From: Floridanema aerugineum
GTDB taxonomy: Bacteria; Cyanobacteriota; Cyanobacteriia; Cyanobacteriales; Aerosakkonemataceae
Length of the DNA stretch: 64,000 nucleotides
Reading direction: 5' to 3'
Assembly (NCBI RefSeq): GCF_041929345.1
Contig: NZ_JBHFNQ010000146.1
Coordinates: 1 to 64,000 of the forward strand
Every line of letters begins with the position of its first letter. The stretch's first letter is position 1. This document shows positions 1 through 7,980 of this stretch, one piece after another. The position numbers and the translations under genes were made by a program. The notes beneath the pieces were generated by a model. That model worked only from the letters and a program-made list of their open reading frames with translations, was not told the origin of the DNA and did no database searches.

Positions 1-120
1 TTATTTTTTTTGTGGTTTTTTTTTTTTTTTTTTTTTTTTTCTATTTTTTTTTTAAAAATTTTATATATAAAACACCATAAATTTTTTTTTTTTTATTTTT
101 TTTTTTGTTCTTTTTATCTC
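1..120. repeat. Low-complexity T/A-rich window edge
   Basis: The first 120 bases are almost entirely T runs broken by a few A, G and C, including one uninterrupted T run of about 27 bases. No gene can be read in it. Such a composition is unlike the rest of the window and is most simply the ragged end of an assembled contig or a polymerase-slippage tract. It lies downstream of the exonuclease gene, which is transcribed towards it, so a natural T/A-rich 3' flank cannot be excluded. Confidence 0.7.
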
Positions 121-171
121 ACAATTTTTTCTATACCCCCCAACAACGTACTTATAAGATTTTTCACATAG

Positions 172-798
172 TTAGTGTTCAAATATGTCTTTAAATTGTA
201 GTAGGTCGAGTTGTACAATTGTGGGTAATGCTTGAAAACATTCTTGGGCTAATTCCCAACGTTCTTCTCTTTTTAGCATTGTGATTAGTTTTTCTTTTGC
301 ACTTAATAAATAACGCACGTCGTTGGCGGCGTAACGTAGTTGTTCGTTGCTTAAGTTGGCGGCGTTTCCCCAGTCGGAACTTTGGGCACTTTTATCTAGT
401 TCTATTTGTTCTAGTTCTTGGATTAGGTCTTTTAATCCGTGTCTTTGGGTGTAGGTTCTGGCTAGTTTACTGGCTATTTTTGTACAAAAGATTGGTGTTA
501 CTTGAATTCCTAAGTTGTACCGTAATTGGGCTACGTCGAATCTGGCAAAGTGGAAGACTTTGGTGATGCTAGTTGCTTCCATTAATTGTTTTAGGTTTGG
601 TGCTTCTAGTTGTCCTTTGGCGATGCGAATTACGGTGATGAAACCGGGACAAAATAATTGTACCAAACATAAGCGATCGCGCAACGGTAACAACCCCATT
701 GTTTCTGTATCCACAGCTACGGCTGATGCTTGCAGATAATGGGATAATAAATCGTCGGGCAGGTCGCGATCGCAAACTTGAAAGTCTTCTAATTCCAT
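172..798 (-). CDS. RNase D-like 3'-5' exonuclease (DEDDy family)
   Basis: A 208-residue protein that is essentially one DnaQ-fold exonuclease domain. The three exonuclease motifs are readable: Exo I with D30-T-E32 (VAVDTETMG), Exo II with D88 in HFARFDVAQL, and Exo III with Y156-x3-D160 (YAANDV). The YxxxD form places it in the DEDDy subgroup with RNase D. It is shorter than E. coli RNase D (about 375 residues) because the HRDC domains are absent, as is usual for the short cyanobacterial forms. It should hydrolyse RNA or single-stranded nucleic acid 3' ends in the cytoplasm using two metal ions. It is the last gene of a minus-strand run after trpB and the CAP protein, 6 bp downstream of the latter. 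The exact substrate is unknown. Confidence 0.88.
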   Translation of the reverse strand: MELEDFQVCDRDLPDDLLSHYLQASAVAVDTETMGLLPLRDRLCLVQLFCPGFITVIRIAKGQLEAPNLKQLMEATSITKVFHFARFDVAQLRYNLGIQVTPIFCTKIASKLARTYTQRHGLKDLIQELEQIELDKSAQSSDWGNAANLSNEQLRYAANDVRYLLSAKEKLITMLKREERWELAQECFQALPTIVQLDLLQFKDIFEH

Positions 799-804
799 AA
801 ATTG

Positions 805-1344
805 TTAACGGCTGCGAATGAAAATCTGTGTGAAATAATATTCCCCTTTGCTATTCTGTGCAACCCCTATTCCAGTTAAGTTAAAATTACCCCGAATATT
901 CTTCAAGTGACCTGGACTTTTTAACCATCCTTGCACTGCTTGGGTAGCCGGATCTTTGTATCCTTGATTGTAGGCGACATTTTCCCCAGCACTATTGTAA
1001 GAAACGGATTTTTCGATCGCATTTACTCGCTGTTCAAATCCTTGATGACTAAAGGGAACTTTCCCATTTGCCATTGCTTGACTATGCAATCTTGATTGTT
1101 GAGTAATTGCCGAATTTAATGTTAAAGGTGGGAGTTTTTGCGATTGACGATACTTATTTACCTGTTCGTGAATTGACCTTTCTAAATTAGTAAGTGTATT
1201 GGGGTTTTGGGCAACAATTTCCGAGTTATCTTGAAAAATTTCTGGTTGCATAGATGAGTCAAACTCGCTAATAAAAATACAGCCACTCAGTCCTACAACC
1301 AGAAATAAGCTTCCGAAAGCAATTTTGCTGACTTTTCTGAACAT
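805..1344 (-). CDS. CAP (SCP/PR1)-domain lipoprotein
   Basis: A 179-residue protein. The N-terminus is a lipoprotein signal: basic MFRKVSK, a hydrophobic stretch, then the lipobox L-S-G-C with the lipidated Cys at about residue 22. After a short linker the CAP domain runs from about residue 55 to the end, with the family signatures L-HSQAMA, HQGFEQRV, AGENVAY and W-SPGHLKNI. The His and Glu of the CAP cavity are present. Known bacterial CAP proteins are exported, and some bind lipids or divalent metals; no enzyme activity can be assigned here. The start lies 2 bp after the trpB stop, so the two genes are probably co-transcribed. The link with tryptophan synthesis looks incidental. Confidence 0.85.
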   Translation of the reverse strand: MFRKVSKIAFGSLFLVVGLSGCIFISEFDSSMQPEIFQDNSEIVAQNPNTLTNLERSIHEQVNKYRQSQKLPPLTLNSAITQQSRLHSQAMANGKVPFSHQGFEQRVNAIEKSVSYNSAGENVAYNQGYKDPATQAVQGWLKSPGHLKNIRGNFNLTGIGVAQNSKGEYYFTQIFIRSR

Positions 1345-1346
1345 TA

Positions 1347-2603
1347 TTATTGTGATGATTCAGTTGAATTTAAGAATTTCGCTACAGTTTGCACATCCTT
1401 ATCACCACGTCCAGAACAGTTAATTACTATCCGGGGATTACCACTTAGCTGAGGACAAAGTTTATCTAAAAACGCGATCGCATGAGCAGTTTCTAACGCC
1501 GGAATAATCCCTTCCAAACGCGAAAGCCGCTGAAATGCTTCTAGCGCTTCATCATCTGTTACGCTGTAATACTCAGCCCGCCCGGAATCTTTTAAATAAC
1601 TATGTTCAGGCCCTACTCCAGGGTAATCTAAACCAGCACTAATTGAGTGCGGTTCAATTACTTGACCTTCCTCGTCTTGCAGCAAATAGCTCATCGCACC
1701 GTGCAATACACCAATTTGTCCTTTTGTCAAGGTGGCGGCGTGTTTTCCTGTGTCCACACCTTCACCCGCTGCTTCGATGCCAATCAAACGGACGCTTGTT
1801 TCTTTGACAAAATCGGCAAATAATCCCATTGCATTTGACCCACCACCGACGCAAGCGAGGAGAATATCGGGCAAAACTCCCCATTTTTCTAATGCTTGGG
1901 CGCGAGTTTCTTGACCAATAATCGCCTGAAAATCTCTGACTAACATCGGGTAAGGATGGGGTCCCGCTACCGAACCTAAAATGTAATGTGTAGTTTCGAC
2001 GTTCGTCACCCAGTCGCGTATCGCTTCCGAAGTCGCATCTTTGAGCGTTCCCGTTCCTGCGGAGACTGGACGAACTTCGGCACCCATTAACCGCATCCGA
2101 AACACATTTAACGCTTGACGTTCCATGTCGTGAACGCCCATATAAATGATGCAGTTTAAACCAAATCTAGCGCAAACGGTTGCTGTTGCTACGCCATGTT
2201 GACCCGCGCCAGTTTCAGCAATGATTCTTTGTTTGCCCATGCGTTTTGCCAGCAATACCTGAGCTAGGGCATTATTAATTTTATGCGCTCCGGTGTGGTT
2301 CAAATCTTCCCGTTTTAAATAAATTTGTGCGCCGCTGCCATCGGGTCGGGCATAATGGGCGGTGAGACGTTCGGCAAAATATAAAGGTGTGGGACGACCA
2401 ACGTAGTCTTTTAGTAATTGCTGAAGTTCATTTTGGAAGTCTGCATCAGCGCAATATTTCTGAAATGCTGCTTCTAACTCGCTTAAAGCAGGCATTAATG
2501 TTTCCGGCACATATTTGCCGCCAAAACGTCCAAAACGTCCTAATGCGTCGGGTACTTGTGTCGCGTTGTTACTTTGTTGGGGATTAATAGGGGTCAGTGT
2601 CAC
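1347..2603 (-). CDS. trpB: Tryptophan synthase beta chain
   Basis: About 418 residues, close to the usual length of cyanobacterial TrpB. The enzyme condenses indole with serine on pyridoxal phosphate to give tryptophan. Seen: PDALGRFGRFGGKYVPETLM near the N-terminus, the PLP lysine at about residue 108 in TGAHKINNALAQ, the phosphate-binding loop GGGSNAMG, and a C-terminal NCSGRGDKD. I chose the GTG at 2603 as start because it gives VTLTPINPQQ ahead of the conserved core. Reading further upstream (to a TTG at 2693) would translate a tandem octamer repeat and is unlikely. No clear Shine-Dalgarno is seen. trpA is not in the window, so the two subunits are unlinked here. Confidence 0.95.
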   Translation of the reverse strand: MTLTPINPQQSNNATQVPDALGRFGRFGGKYVPETLMPALSELEAAFQKYCADADFQNELQQLLKDYVGRPTPLYFAERLTAHYARPDGSGAQIYLKREDLNHTGAHKINNALAQVLLAKRMGKQRIIAETGAGQHGVATATVCARFGLNCIIYMGVHDMERQALNVFRMRLMGAEVRPVSAGTGTLKDATSEAIRDWVTNVETTHYILGSVAGPHPYPMLVRDFQAIIGQETRAQALEKWGVLPDILLACVGGGSNAMGLFADFVKETSVRLIGIEAAGEGVDTGKHAATLTKGQIGVLHGAMSYLLQDEEGQVIEPHSISAGLDYPGVGPEHSYLKDSGRAEYYSVTDDEALEAFQRLSRLEGIIPALETAHAIAFLDKLCPQLSGNPRIVINCSGRGDKDVQTVAKFLNSTESSQ

Positions 2604-2677
2604 AGTGATTTCGGAAAAAAATTTCAACTTCTCCCAATGTACTACGATCGAGGGAGTAAGGGAGCAGGGGAGCTCCT

Positions 2678-2713
2678 GGGGACAAGGGGACAAGGGGACA
2701 AGGGGACAAGGGG
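2678..2713. repeat. Tandem octamer GGGGACAA, four copies
   Basis: Four exact head-to-tail copies of GGGGACAA followed by a partial GGGG, 75 bp upstream of the trpB start. It keeps an open frame into trpB in the minus direction, which falsely lengthens the ORF. Slippage-type low-complexity tract; no function visible. Confidence 0.85.
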
Positions 2714-2760
2714 AGAGTTTTAAAATTAGGTTTTAATTCTCAATCTTAAATCTCTATCTT

Positions 2761-2800
2761 ACATCTGTGTTCATCTGTGTTCATCTGTGGACATCTGTGG
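2761..2800. repeat. Dispersed ~10-bp tandem repeat (CATCTGTG family)
   Basis: Four tandem units of the type TCATCTGTGT, ending in CTGTGGTAAAAAA. The same unit recurs in other intergenic places of this window (23382, 23991, 32561, 42331, 50101, 62312), nearly always with the ACCACAGAT side next to an A/T run. Confidence 0.85.
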
Positions 2801-2824
2801 TAAAAAATCTAAAGTTCGTTGTGG

Positions 2825-2864
2825 CGACTTCAGTCGTAGTAGGGCTAAAGCCCAACAACGTACC
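2825..2864. repeat. REP-like palindromic element
   Basis: Two short hairpins in a row (CGACTTCAGTCG and GGGCTAAAGCCC) followed by CAACAACGTACC. The CAACAACGTAC tail recurs at the hairpin after the ribokinase gene (55824-55880) and near 139. It lies just upstream of the SUI1-like gene. Confidence 0.7.
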
Positions 2865-2889
2865 TAGTTTAATAGTTTAGGTGAAATTT

Positions 2890-3252
2890 ATGTCTTCTAA
2901 AGGTAAAAATTCCGATTCTCAAAATAATGAAAATCGTGTTGTTTATTCTGAATTTGGCAACCAAAGTAATTCTGCTGCTTTTGAAAGGGCAATTCAAGAA
3001 TTACCGCCAAATCAACAGGATTTACGGGTGCAAGCTTCTAGCAAAGGACGCAAGGGGAAAACTGTTACAGTAATTACTGGTTTTCAAGCGAAACCGGAAA
3101 CTTTGGCGGACTTACTTAAAAAGTTAAAAACTCAATGCGGTGCTGGGGGAACTGTTAAGGAAAATTCGATCGAACTTCAAGGCGAACACAAACAAAAAAT
3201 TCTCGAAATCCTCAAAAGCTTGGGTTACAAAGCCAAAATTAGTGGCGGTTAA
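2890..3252 (+). CDS. SUI1/eIF1-like translation initiation factor (YciH family)
   Basis: About 120 residues. The C-terminal 75 residues form the SUI1 fold: KGRKGKTVTVITGF, then LLKKLKTQCGAGGTVKENSIELQG, then KILEILKSLGYKAK. The glycine-rich CGAGGTVKE loop is the family hallmark. In E. coli YciH affects the fidelity of initiation and binds the small ribosomal subunit; the same role is inferred. The N-terminal 45 residues are polar and probably disordered. A GTG nine bases upstream (2881) would add MKF; I prefer the ATG at 2890, since MSSKGKNS resembles a normal start. It stands alone, with a convergent coiled-coil gene 5 bp downstream. Confidence 0.9.
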   Translation: MSSKGKNSDSQNNENRVVYSEFGNQSNSAAFERAIQELPPNQQDLRVQASSKGRKGKTVTVITGFQAKPETLADLLKKLKTQCGAGGTVKENSIELQGEHKQKILEILKSLGYKAKISGG

Positions 3253-3257
3253 AATTG

Positions 3258-3650
3258 TTAGTCATTTTTTAATTTGTCAGCGTGACTTTGCGATCGATCT
3301 AAAGTATCTTGAGATAGTTTAATTAATTCCCTGGTAGCTTGAATGTGTTCTATTGTGGCTTGAATGTGTTCTGCGGTTGCTTGAACGTGCTCTTCGGTTG
3401 CCTCATTTGAATGTTCTACTGATGATTTAGCATAATTTCCGGCTACCTTTCCATGTTGCTCGACTACTTTGGCTTTTTGCTGAATCAACTTTCCTTTTTC
3501 TTCAATAGATTTACCATGTTCTTGCTCTTCAATTGAACGAGCGTTTTCTTGAATTGATTTTCCCAGCGATTCTACTGATTCGCCGTGTTGGAAACTTTTC
3601 TGAGCGTGTTTTTCGATTAGTTTAGCGATATATTGCTGTTCTTCAGACAT
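3258..3650 (-). CDS. Coiled-coil hypothetical protein with EHIQAT repeats
   Basis: A 130-residue, highly charged, all-helical protein of unknown function. It has no membrane segment or signal peptide. The second half repeats a heptad-like unit, EHVQAT-AEHIQAT-IEHIQAT-RELIKL, at about residues 87-115. The first half repeats GKSIQE, GKSIEE and GKLIQQ. Such periodic sequence predicts a long amphipathic coiled coil. The gene ends 5 bp from the end of the convergent SUI1-like gene. No family was recognised, and the repeats may have grown by local duplication. Confidence 0.7.
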   Translation of the reverse strand: MSEEQQYIAKLIEKHAQKSFQHGESVESLGKSIQENARSIEEQEHGKSIEEKGKLIQQKAKVVEQHGKVAGNYAKSSVEHSNEATEEHVQATAEHIQATIEHIQATRELIKLSQDTLDRSQSHADKLKND

Positions 3651-3679
3651 AATTTTAGTTTGGGTAAGTAATTATATTC

Positions 3680-3782
3680 AGCCCTCCGACTAAAGTCGGG
3701 GCTATACAGACAAAACCTGCCTTCGCAGGTTAAAAGTCCGCGTAGGCGGACTTGGTTTGTGTAGTCGCGATTTTAATCGCCA
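3680..3782. repeat. REP-like cluster of four small hairpins
   Basis: Four adjacent inverted repeats: AGCCCTCCGACTAAAGTCGGGGCT at about 3680-3703 (written as arms AGCCC/GGGCT with CCGACT/AGTCGG), ACCTGCCTTCGCAGGT, AAGTCCGCGTAGGCGGACTT and GCGATTTTAATCGC. The spacing and arm types match a second cluster at 51346-51395. This mosaic-palindrome type is common between cyanobacterial genes. It lies between the coiled-coil gene and the end of the cheR-like gene. Confidence 0.75.
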
Positions 3783-3826
3783 GACTCTTTTCAAACATCG
3801 GCTTAATATTTCTAATTTTCCTTACT

Positions 3827-5680
3827 TTAATCCTGTCTTTCATCTATCAATAGAATGACACCTTCTGGTCGATTTTCTACAATTAAGGATGTACAAATTA
3901 CTCGACAACGAATATTTCTCCCGCGACGGTTTACCGCATTGACAACAGTTGTGTGTTCTTCACTATTTCCAGTTTGACAAGCGCGAATTAGTCCGCGTAA
4001 TTGTTCAACTGGTAAACCAATATCTAAGTCAAAAAAGAAACGTTCTACAGCTTCTTCGGCGCGTAAACCCCATAACTCTTCGGCTCTTCCGTTCCAAAGT
4101 TGAACGCTGAGTCTATTATCTAAAACTATCATGCCAACGCGCAAACTAGTTAATATTGATTCCATAAATATGGTGACTCGGTTGAGTTCTTCTGTACGTT
4201 GGCGAAGTTCATCATTAGTTGTTTGTAATTCTTCGTTTGCTGATTGGAGTTCTTCGTTCATTGTCTCCAATTCTTCGTTGGTGCTTTGTAATTCTTCGTT
4301 GGTTGTTTCTAATTCTTCGTTGGTACTTTGTAATTCTTCGTTGGTTGTTTCTAATTCTTCATTGGTGCTTTGTAATTCTTCGTAAGCGGTTTCTAATTCT
4401 TGGGTGGAACGCTGTAATTCTCGCTCTAATTCGTTGTAGCGAGTGATATCTTGAAATACGATCGTTACCCCAAGTGCATCAGCGGAGTTATCTAATAAAG
4501 GTACTACTTGAATTTCTAAATATAGAATGTTCTCTTCGCTGCGAATTAATTCTATTTCTGATATAGTAACAGTGCGGCGTTCGGTGTATGCTTGTTGAAT
4601 TCGCGATCGCAATTCTACCGGACGATATGATAACTCTAAATCCTGTAACGGACGACCTAAATCTTGCGTACTTAAATTAAATAATACTCTAGCTTGGCGA
4701 TTAGCTAATACTATATTGCCCTGAAGATCTACTACTATTTGAGCCACTGGCAAAGACTCAAAAGCTTCGTCTTTTAAACGCATATTTCCTACTAATTGCG
4801 TACTGGCTTCGGTGTTACCCGATTCTGCCATAATTAATAATCGATCGCGTAAACTAATCCTTGGTACTCTAGAAAAAATGCGATATTTCAAGTTTGCTGG
4901 TTGAAAAAGATTAGCGTGTGTTAGCAACATTTCAGCTTTGCCGACAAACAAAAACCCCGTATCACTTAAAGCAAAGTGAAATCTTGCTAAAATCCTCGCT
5001 TGAATATCTGCATTAAAATACATCAAAGTGTTGCGACACACTAATAAATCTAAGCGGGAAATTGGCGCATCATGAACTAAGTCATGGCGACCAAAAATTA
5101 CGCAACGTCTTAAATCGGTGCGAAAAGTATAGTTATTTCCCGAAGCTTCAAAGTATTTTTTCCGCAGTTCTTGTGGTACAGTTTCTAAAGCTTTTGCAGT
5201 GTAAGTTGCTTGCCGACCTTGTACTAAAGCTTCTTCATCTAAATCGGTTGCATATATTTTTACCCGATTTCTAAAAGCTTCTGCTCCTAAAGCTTCTGCT
5301 AATATAATAGCAATAGTATATGCCTCTTCTCCAGATGCACAACCAGCACTCCAAACTCGAATCGGTTCGTTGTTTGGTTTAGCTTCCAGAATTCGGGGAA
5401 TGATTTCTGTTGCTAAAACTTCCCAAGCTGTTGCATCACGGAAAAAGTTAGTAACGTTCAGTAATAACGTATCGAAAAGTATGTTTAGTTCGCCTGGGTG
5501 TACTTGCAAATAATCTAAATAATCATTGAAACTTTCCACCCCTACTCGTTGAATGCGCTTTCGCATTAAACGCATTAAACTAGGGCGTTTATAACCTGTA
5601 AAATCAAATCCCCGATTGCGTTTTAAATACTGTAATAAGGCTTCAAATTCTGGGTCTTGCTCTGGTGTGGGTTTGTTCAT
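3827..5680 (-). CDS. CheR-type methyltransferase with PAS domains and coiled coil
   Basis: A 617-residue multidomain signalling protein. Residues 1-270 are a CheR glutamate O-methyltransferase: KRPSLMRLMRKRI helix, NVTNFFRD at 75-82, and the SAM-binding SAGCASGEEAYT at 111-122. Two PAS domains follow, at about 295-410 and 500-617. They are separated by a long coiled coil (about 413-497) made of repeated TNEELQ/TNEELE heptads. There is no membrane segment. CheR normally methylates chemoreceptor glutamates with S-adenosylmethionine. Fused PAS-CheR proteins of this type (often CheB-CheR-PAS) are usually not classical chemotaxis enzymes, and their targets are unknown. It overlaps the upstream cheB-like gene by 4 bp (ATGA), so the two are translationally coupled. 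Confidence 0.92.
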   Translation of the reverse strand: MNKPTPEQDPEFEALLQYLKRNRGFDFTGYKRPSLMRLMRKRIQRVGVESFNDYLDYLQVHPGELNILFDTLLLNVTNFFRDATAWEVLATEIIPRILEAKPNNEPIRVWSAGCASGEEAYTIAIILAEALGAEAFRNRVKIYATDLDEEALVQGRQATYTAKALETVPQELRKKYFEASGNNYTFRTDLRRCVIFGRHDLVHDAPISRLDLLVCRNTLMYFNADIQARILARFHFALSDTGFLFVGKAEMLLTHANLFQPANLKYRIFSRVPRISLRDRLLIMAESGNTEASTQLVGNMRLKDEAFESLPVAQIVVDLQGNIVLANRQARVLFNLSTQDLGRPLQDLELSYRPVELRSRIQQAYTERRTVTISEIELIRSEENILYLEIQVVPLLDNSADALGVTIVFQDITRYNELERELQRSTQELETAYEELQSTNEELETTNEELQSTNEELETTNEELQSTNEELETMNEELQSANEELQTTNDELRQRTEELNRVTIFMESILTSLRVGMIVLDNRLSVQLWNGRAEELWGLRAEEAVERFFFDLDIGLPVEQLRGLIRACQTGNSEEHTTVVNAVNRRGRNIRCRVICTSLIVENRPEGVILLIDERQD

Positions 5681-6300
5681 TCGATCGCTCCTTTATGTAG
5701 CAAATTAACGATCGCTTCTGCTATTTTATCAATTGGCAAAATAAAGTCAACACATCCTGTGGCAATTGCCGATCCAGGCATCCCGAACACTTTTGATGTT
5801 GCTCGATCTTGAGCAATTACTGTCCCTCCCATGTTCTTCACTGCTTTTACTCCTTCCGCGCCATCCACATCTGCACCTGTTAATATTACTGCGATCGACC
5901 TTCCTTGATAATTTTCTGCAATTGATTTTAATAGTACATCCGCCGAGGGACGCACAGCGTTTACTTTTTCCGTTTGACTTAAATAAATTTCTTTATCTGC
6001 ATTAACTAATAAATGATAGTTTGGCGGTGCAACATAAACTATAGAAGGCTTGATTTTTTCTCCCATTTCTGCTTCTTTAACTGTTAATAAAGTCCGATAA
6101 CCAAAAATTCCGGGGAAATAGCTTTTGTAGCCACTAGCTAGATGTTTGACTATTAAAATCGGAACTGGTAAATCTTTTGGTAACTTCTTAAGAATATTAA
6201 TTATAGCATTTGTGCCGTCCGACGATGCAGTTATTCCGACAATTTCAAAGAATAACCCTTGAGGCTGATTTAATTGATTATTTTCATTTGAGTAGCTCAC
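5677..6300 (-). CDS. CheB-like methylesterase domain protein, nucleophile altered
   Basis: A 207-residue stand-alone CheB catalytic domain without a receiver domain. CheB hydrolyses methyl-glutamate on receptors with a Ser-His-Asp triad. The His is seen in VKHLASGY and the Asp in LTGADVDGAEG, and the motif FGMPGSAIATG is present. At the nucleophile loop the usual GxSxGG reads GITASSDG (residues 22-29), which puts Thr24 where Ser is expected; a shifted alignment could use Ser26. It may therefore be a poor or non-enzymatic partner of the coupled CheR-like protein, which overlaps it by 4 bp. A second, canonical CheB gene lies divergently 336 bp away. Confidence 0.85.
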   Translation of the reverse strand: MSYSNENNQLNQPQGLFFEIVGITASSDGTNAIINILKKLPKDLPVPILIVKHLASGYKSYFPGIFGYRTLLTVKEAEMGEKIKPSIVYVAPPNYHLLVNADKEIYLSQTEKVNAVRPSADVLLKSIAENYQGRSIAVILTGADVDGAEGVKAVKNMGGTVIAQDRATSKVFGMPGSAIATGCVDFILPIDKIAEAIVNLLHKGAIE

Positions 6301-6636
6301 AGTTACTTAGTGCTAAAATCAATATTTTTTCCGCCTGCAATTATATATCTAATAAATTTCACTTTTCCACAACCAGTAACCAACAAATATTTACATTTTA
6401 TTTAAGTAGTAAATTATACAAAAAAATCCGGGCAAATATTGGAAAAGAACATATTTAATAATTAAATCATAGTTATTAAAATTTCAAAAAAAAAAAAAAA
6501 GAATTTATTTAGTAAACTATTGACAGTACAAAACCAAATAAATATGTGAATCTTTCTAAAGTTTAATGTATAAAGCAAATTATTTATCTTATCCTATTTA
6601 ACATATACAGGGTAAAAAGCCCTAACCATTAAAAGA
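6301..6636. other. Divergent AT-rich intergenic region between two cheB-like genes
   Basis: 336 bp of A/T-rich DNA with a run of about 14 A at 6487-6500. It must hold the promoters for both divergent signalling operons. I could not point to convincing -35/-10 pairs or operators, and no ORF or RNA gene is visible. Confidence 0.5.
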
Positions 6637-7689
6637 ATGCTAGGACACGACATTATAGTTATTGGAGCGTCAGCAGGTGGTGTAGAGGCAGCAACTCAAT
6701 TAGTTCGCAGCTTACCAGCAGATATTCCTGCGGCAGTTTTTGTAGTTATTCATATTGCGGCTCACAGTAAGAGCGTTTTACCACAAATTTTCCAACGTCG
6801 TGGTCATCTACCTGCAACTCATCCTAAAGACGGAGAGGACATTTTACATGGACATATTTATGTTGCGCCTCCAGACTTTCATTTATTAATTAAACCAGGA
6901 TATGTTAATTTAGCTCATGGCCCGAAAGAAAACCGTCACCGCCCAGCCGTCGATCCGCTATTTCGTTCGGCAGCGCAAGCATATACTAACAGAGTAGTAG
7001 GGGTAATATTGTCTGGTTCCCTGGATGATGGGACAGCAGGTTTATTGGCAGTAAAAAAAGTGGGTGGAATAGCGATCGTCCAAGATCCCGAAGAAGCGCT
7101 TTATGATGGAATGCCAGGGAGTGCGATCGAAAATGTCCAAGTAGACTATGTATTACCTATTGCTGAAATTGGCGAGAAATTAGTTACTTTAGCTCACGAA
7201 CCAGTAGAAACAAATAATAACTCAGTTGATTCTCAGTTAGCAATGGAAACTGATATGGCAGAGTTAGATTCAGAAGCTGTACAAAGCTTAGAGCGTCCCG
7301 GAAAGGAGTCTCCTTACAGTTGTCCAGAATGCGGTGGCGTTTTGTGGGAAATAAAAAATAGCAACTTTTTGCGGTTTCGCTGTCGCACCGGACACGCTTT
7401 TTCCCCAGACAGTTTGTTCGCTGAACAATCAGACGCATTAGAACAAGCGCTTTGGGTAGCACTACGAGCACTAAAAGAGCAATCAGGTTTATCAAAAAAA
7501 CTTGCCCAACGAGCTAAAGCACAAAACCATTCGATCACAGCAAAACGTTTTGCAGAACGAGCACAAGAAACAGACGCAAAAGCCGATTTAATTCGCCAAG
7601 TGTTACTGCGAAGCAAAAATGAAACAATTAATACTGAGCATACAGATGCAAACGTCGAAGACAATGATTTAGAAACAGATGTGGGTTAA
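6637..7689 (+). CDS. CheB-family methylesterase with C-terminal zinc-ribbon-like segment
   Basis: A 350-residue protein. Residues 1-190 are a CheB domain with a complete triad: Ser12 in IGASAGG, His39 in VVIHIAAHS, and Asp131 in LSGSLDDGTAG. GMPGSAI is also present. There is no N-terminal receiver domain. After a linker, residues 220-260 hold a CxxC segment (YSCPECGGVLWE, then FRCRTGHAFSP), a small zinc-ribbon-like module often found after CheB domains of this subfamily. A helical tail rich in Ala, Gln and Arg follows. The protein probably removes methyl groups from, or otherwise binds, non-classical signalling partners. It is transcribed alone and is followed 291 bp later by a PAS kinase. 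Confidence 0.92.
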   Translation: MLGHDIIVIGASAGGVEAATQLVRSLPADIPAAVFVVIHIAAHSKSVLPQIFQRRGHLPATHPKDGEDILHGHIYVAPPDFHLLIKPGYVNLAHGPKENRHRPAVDPLFRSAAQAYTNRVVGVILSGSLDDGTAGLLAVKKVGGIAIVQDPEEALYDGMPGSAIENVQVDYVLPIAEIGEKLVTLAHEPVETNNNSVDSQLAMETDMAELDSEAVQSLERPGKESPYSCPECGGVLWEIKNSNFLRFRCRTGHAFSPDSLFAEQSDALEQALWVALRALKEQSGLSKKLAQRAKAQNHSITAKRFAERAQETDAKADLIRQVLLRSKNETINTEHTDANVEDNDLETDVG

Positions 7690-7825
7690 TTTGTTCTTAA
7701 ACTGGTTTGATTAACTTTTTAAACATTAGCGCTCGCTACGAAAAAAGAAAATTTATCATACAACTACTTATTCCTTTAGATAGTTGAAACTGCTCCTAAC
7801 TATACCAAAGAAACCAAAATTGTAG

Positions 7826-7910
7826 TACAAAATACATCTCAGTAATAATTTATAAATAAATTCAAGATATTAGTAAATTCTTGAATATTTTGATTAAGAT
7901 GTATTTTGTA
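7826..7910. other. Nested inverted repeat (85 bp), possible structured RNA or miniature element
   Basis: A perfect 14-bp inverted repeat, TACAAAATACATCT at 7826-7839 and AGATGTATTTTGTA at 7897-7910. It encloses a second one, ATTCAAGA/TCTTGAAT, at about 7860-7886. The whole could fold as a two-tier stem-loop or cruciform, and it sits 70 bp before the histidine-kinase start. No T run follows, so it is not a plain terminator. Function unknown. Confidence 0.6.
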
Positions 7911-7980
7911 AGAAAGAATCCAGCAACACTTTTTCAGGAACTCTACTATTCTCCTCTAATAAACAAGTTTAAAAAACATC

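Noticed and set aside
2604..2693. Upstream extension of trpB to a TTG at 2693
   Set aside because: It would translate the GGGGACAA octamer tract and gives no TrpB-like sequence; the GTG at 2603 fits family length.
4131..4446. Two plus-strand ORFs opposite the CheR coiled coil
   Set aside because: They are antisense shadows of the heptad-repeat DNA, giving only repeated SNSSLVL- or ILRW-like sequence.
7184..7664. Minus-strand ORFs opposite the second cheB gene
   Set aside because: Low-information sequences with no motif; the opposite strand has a complete conserved gene.
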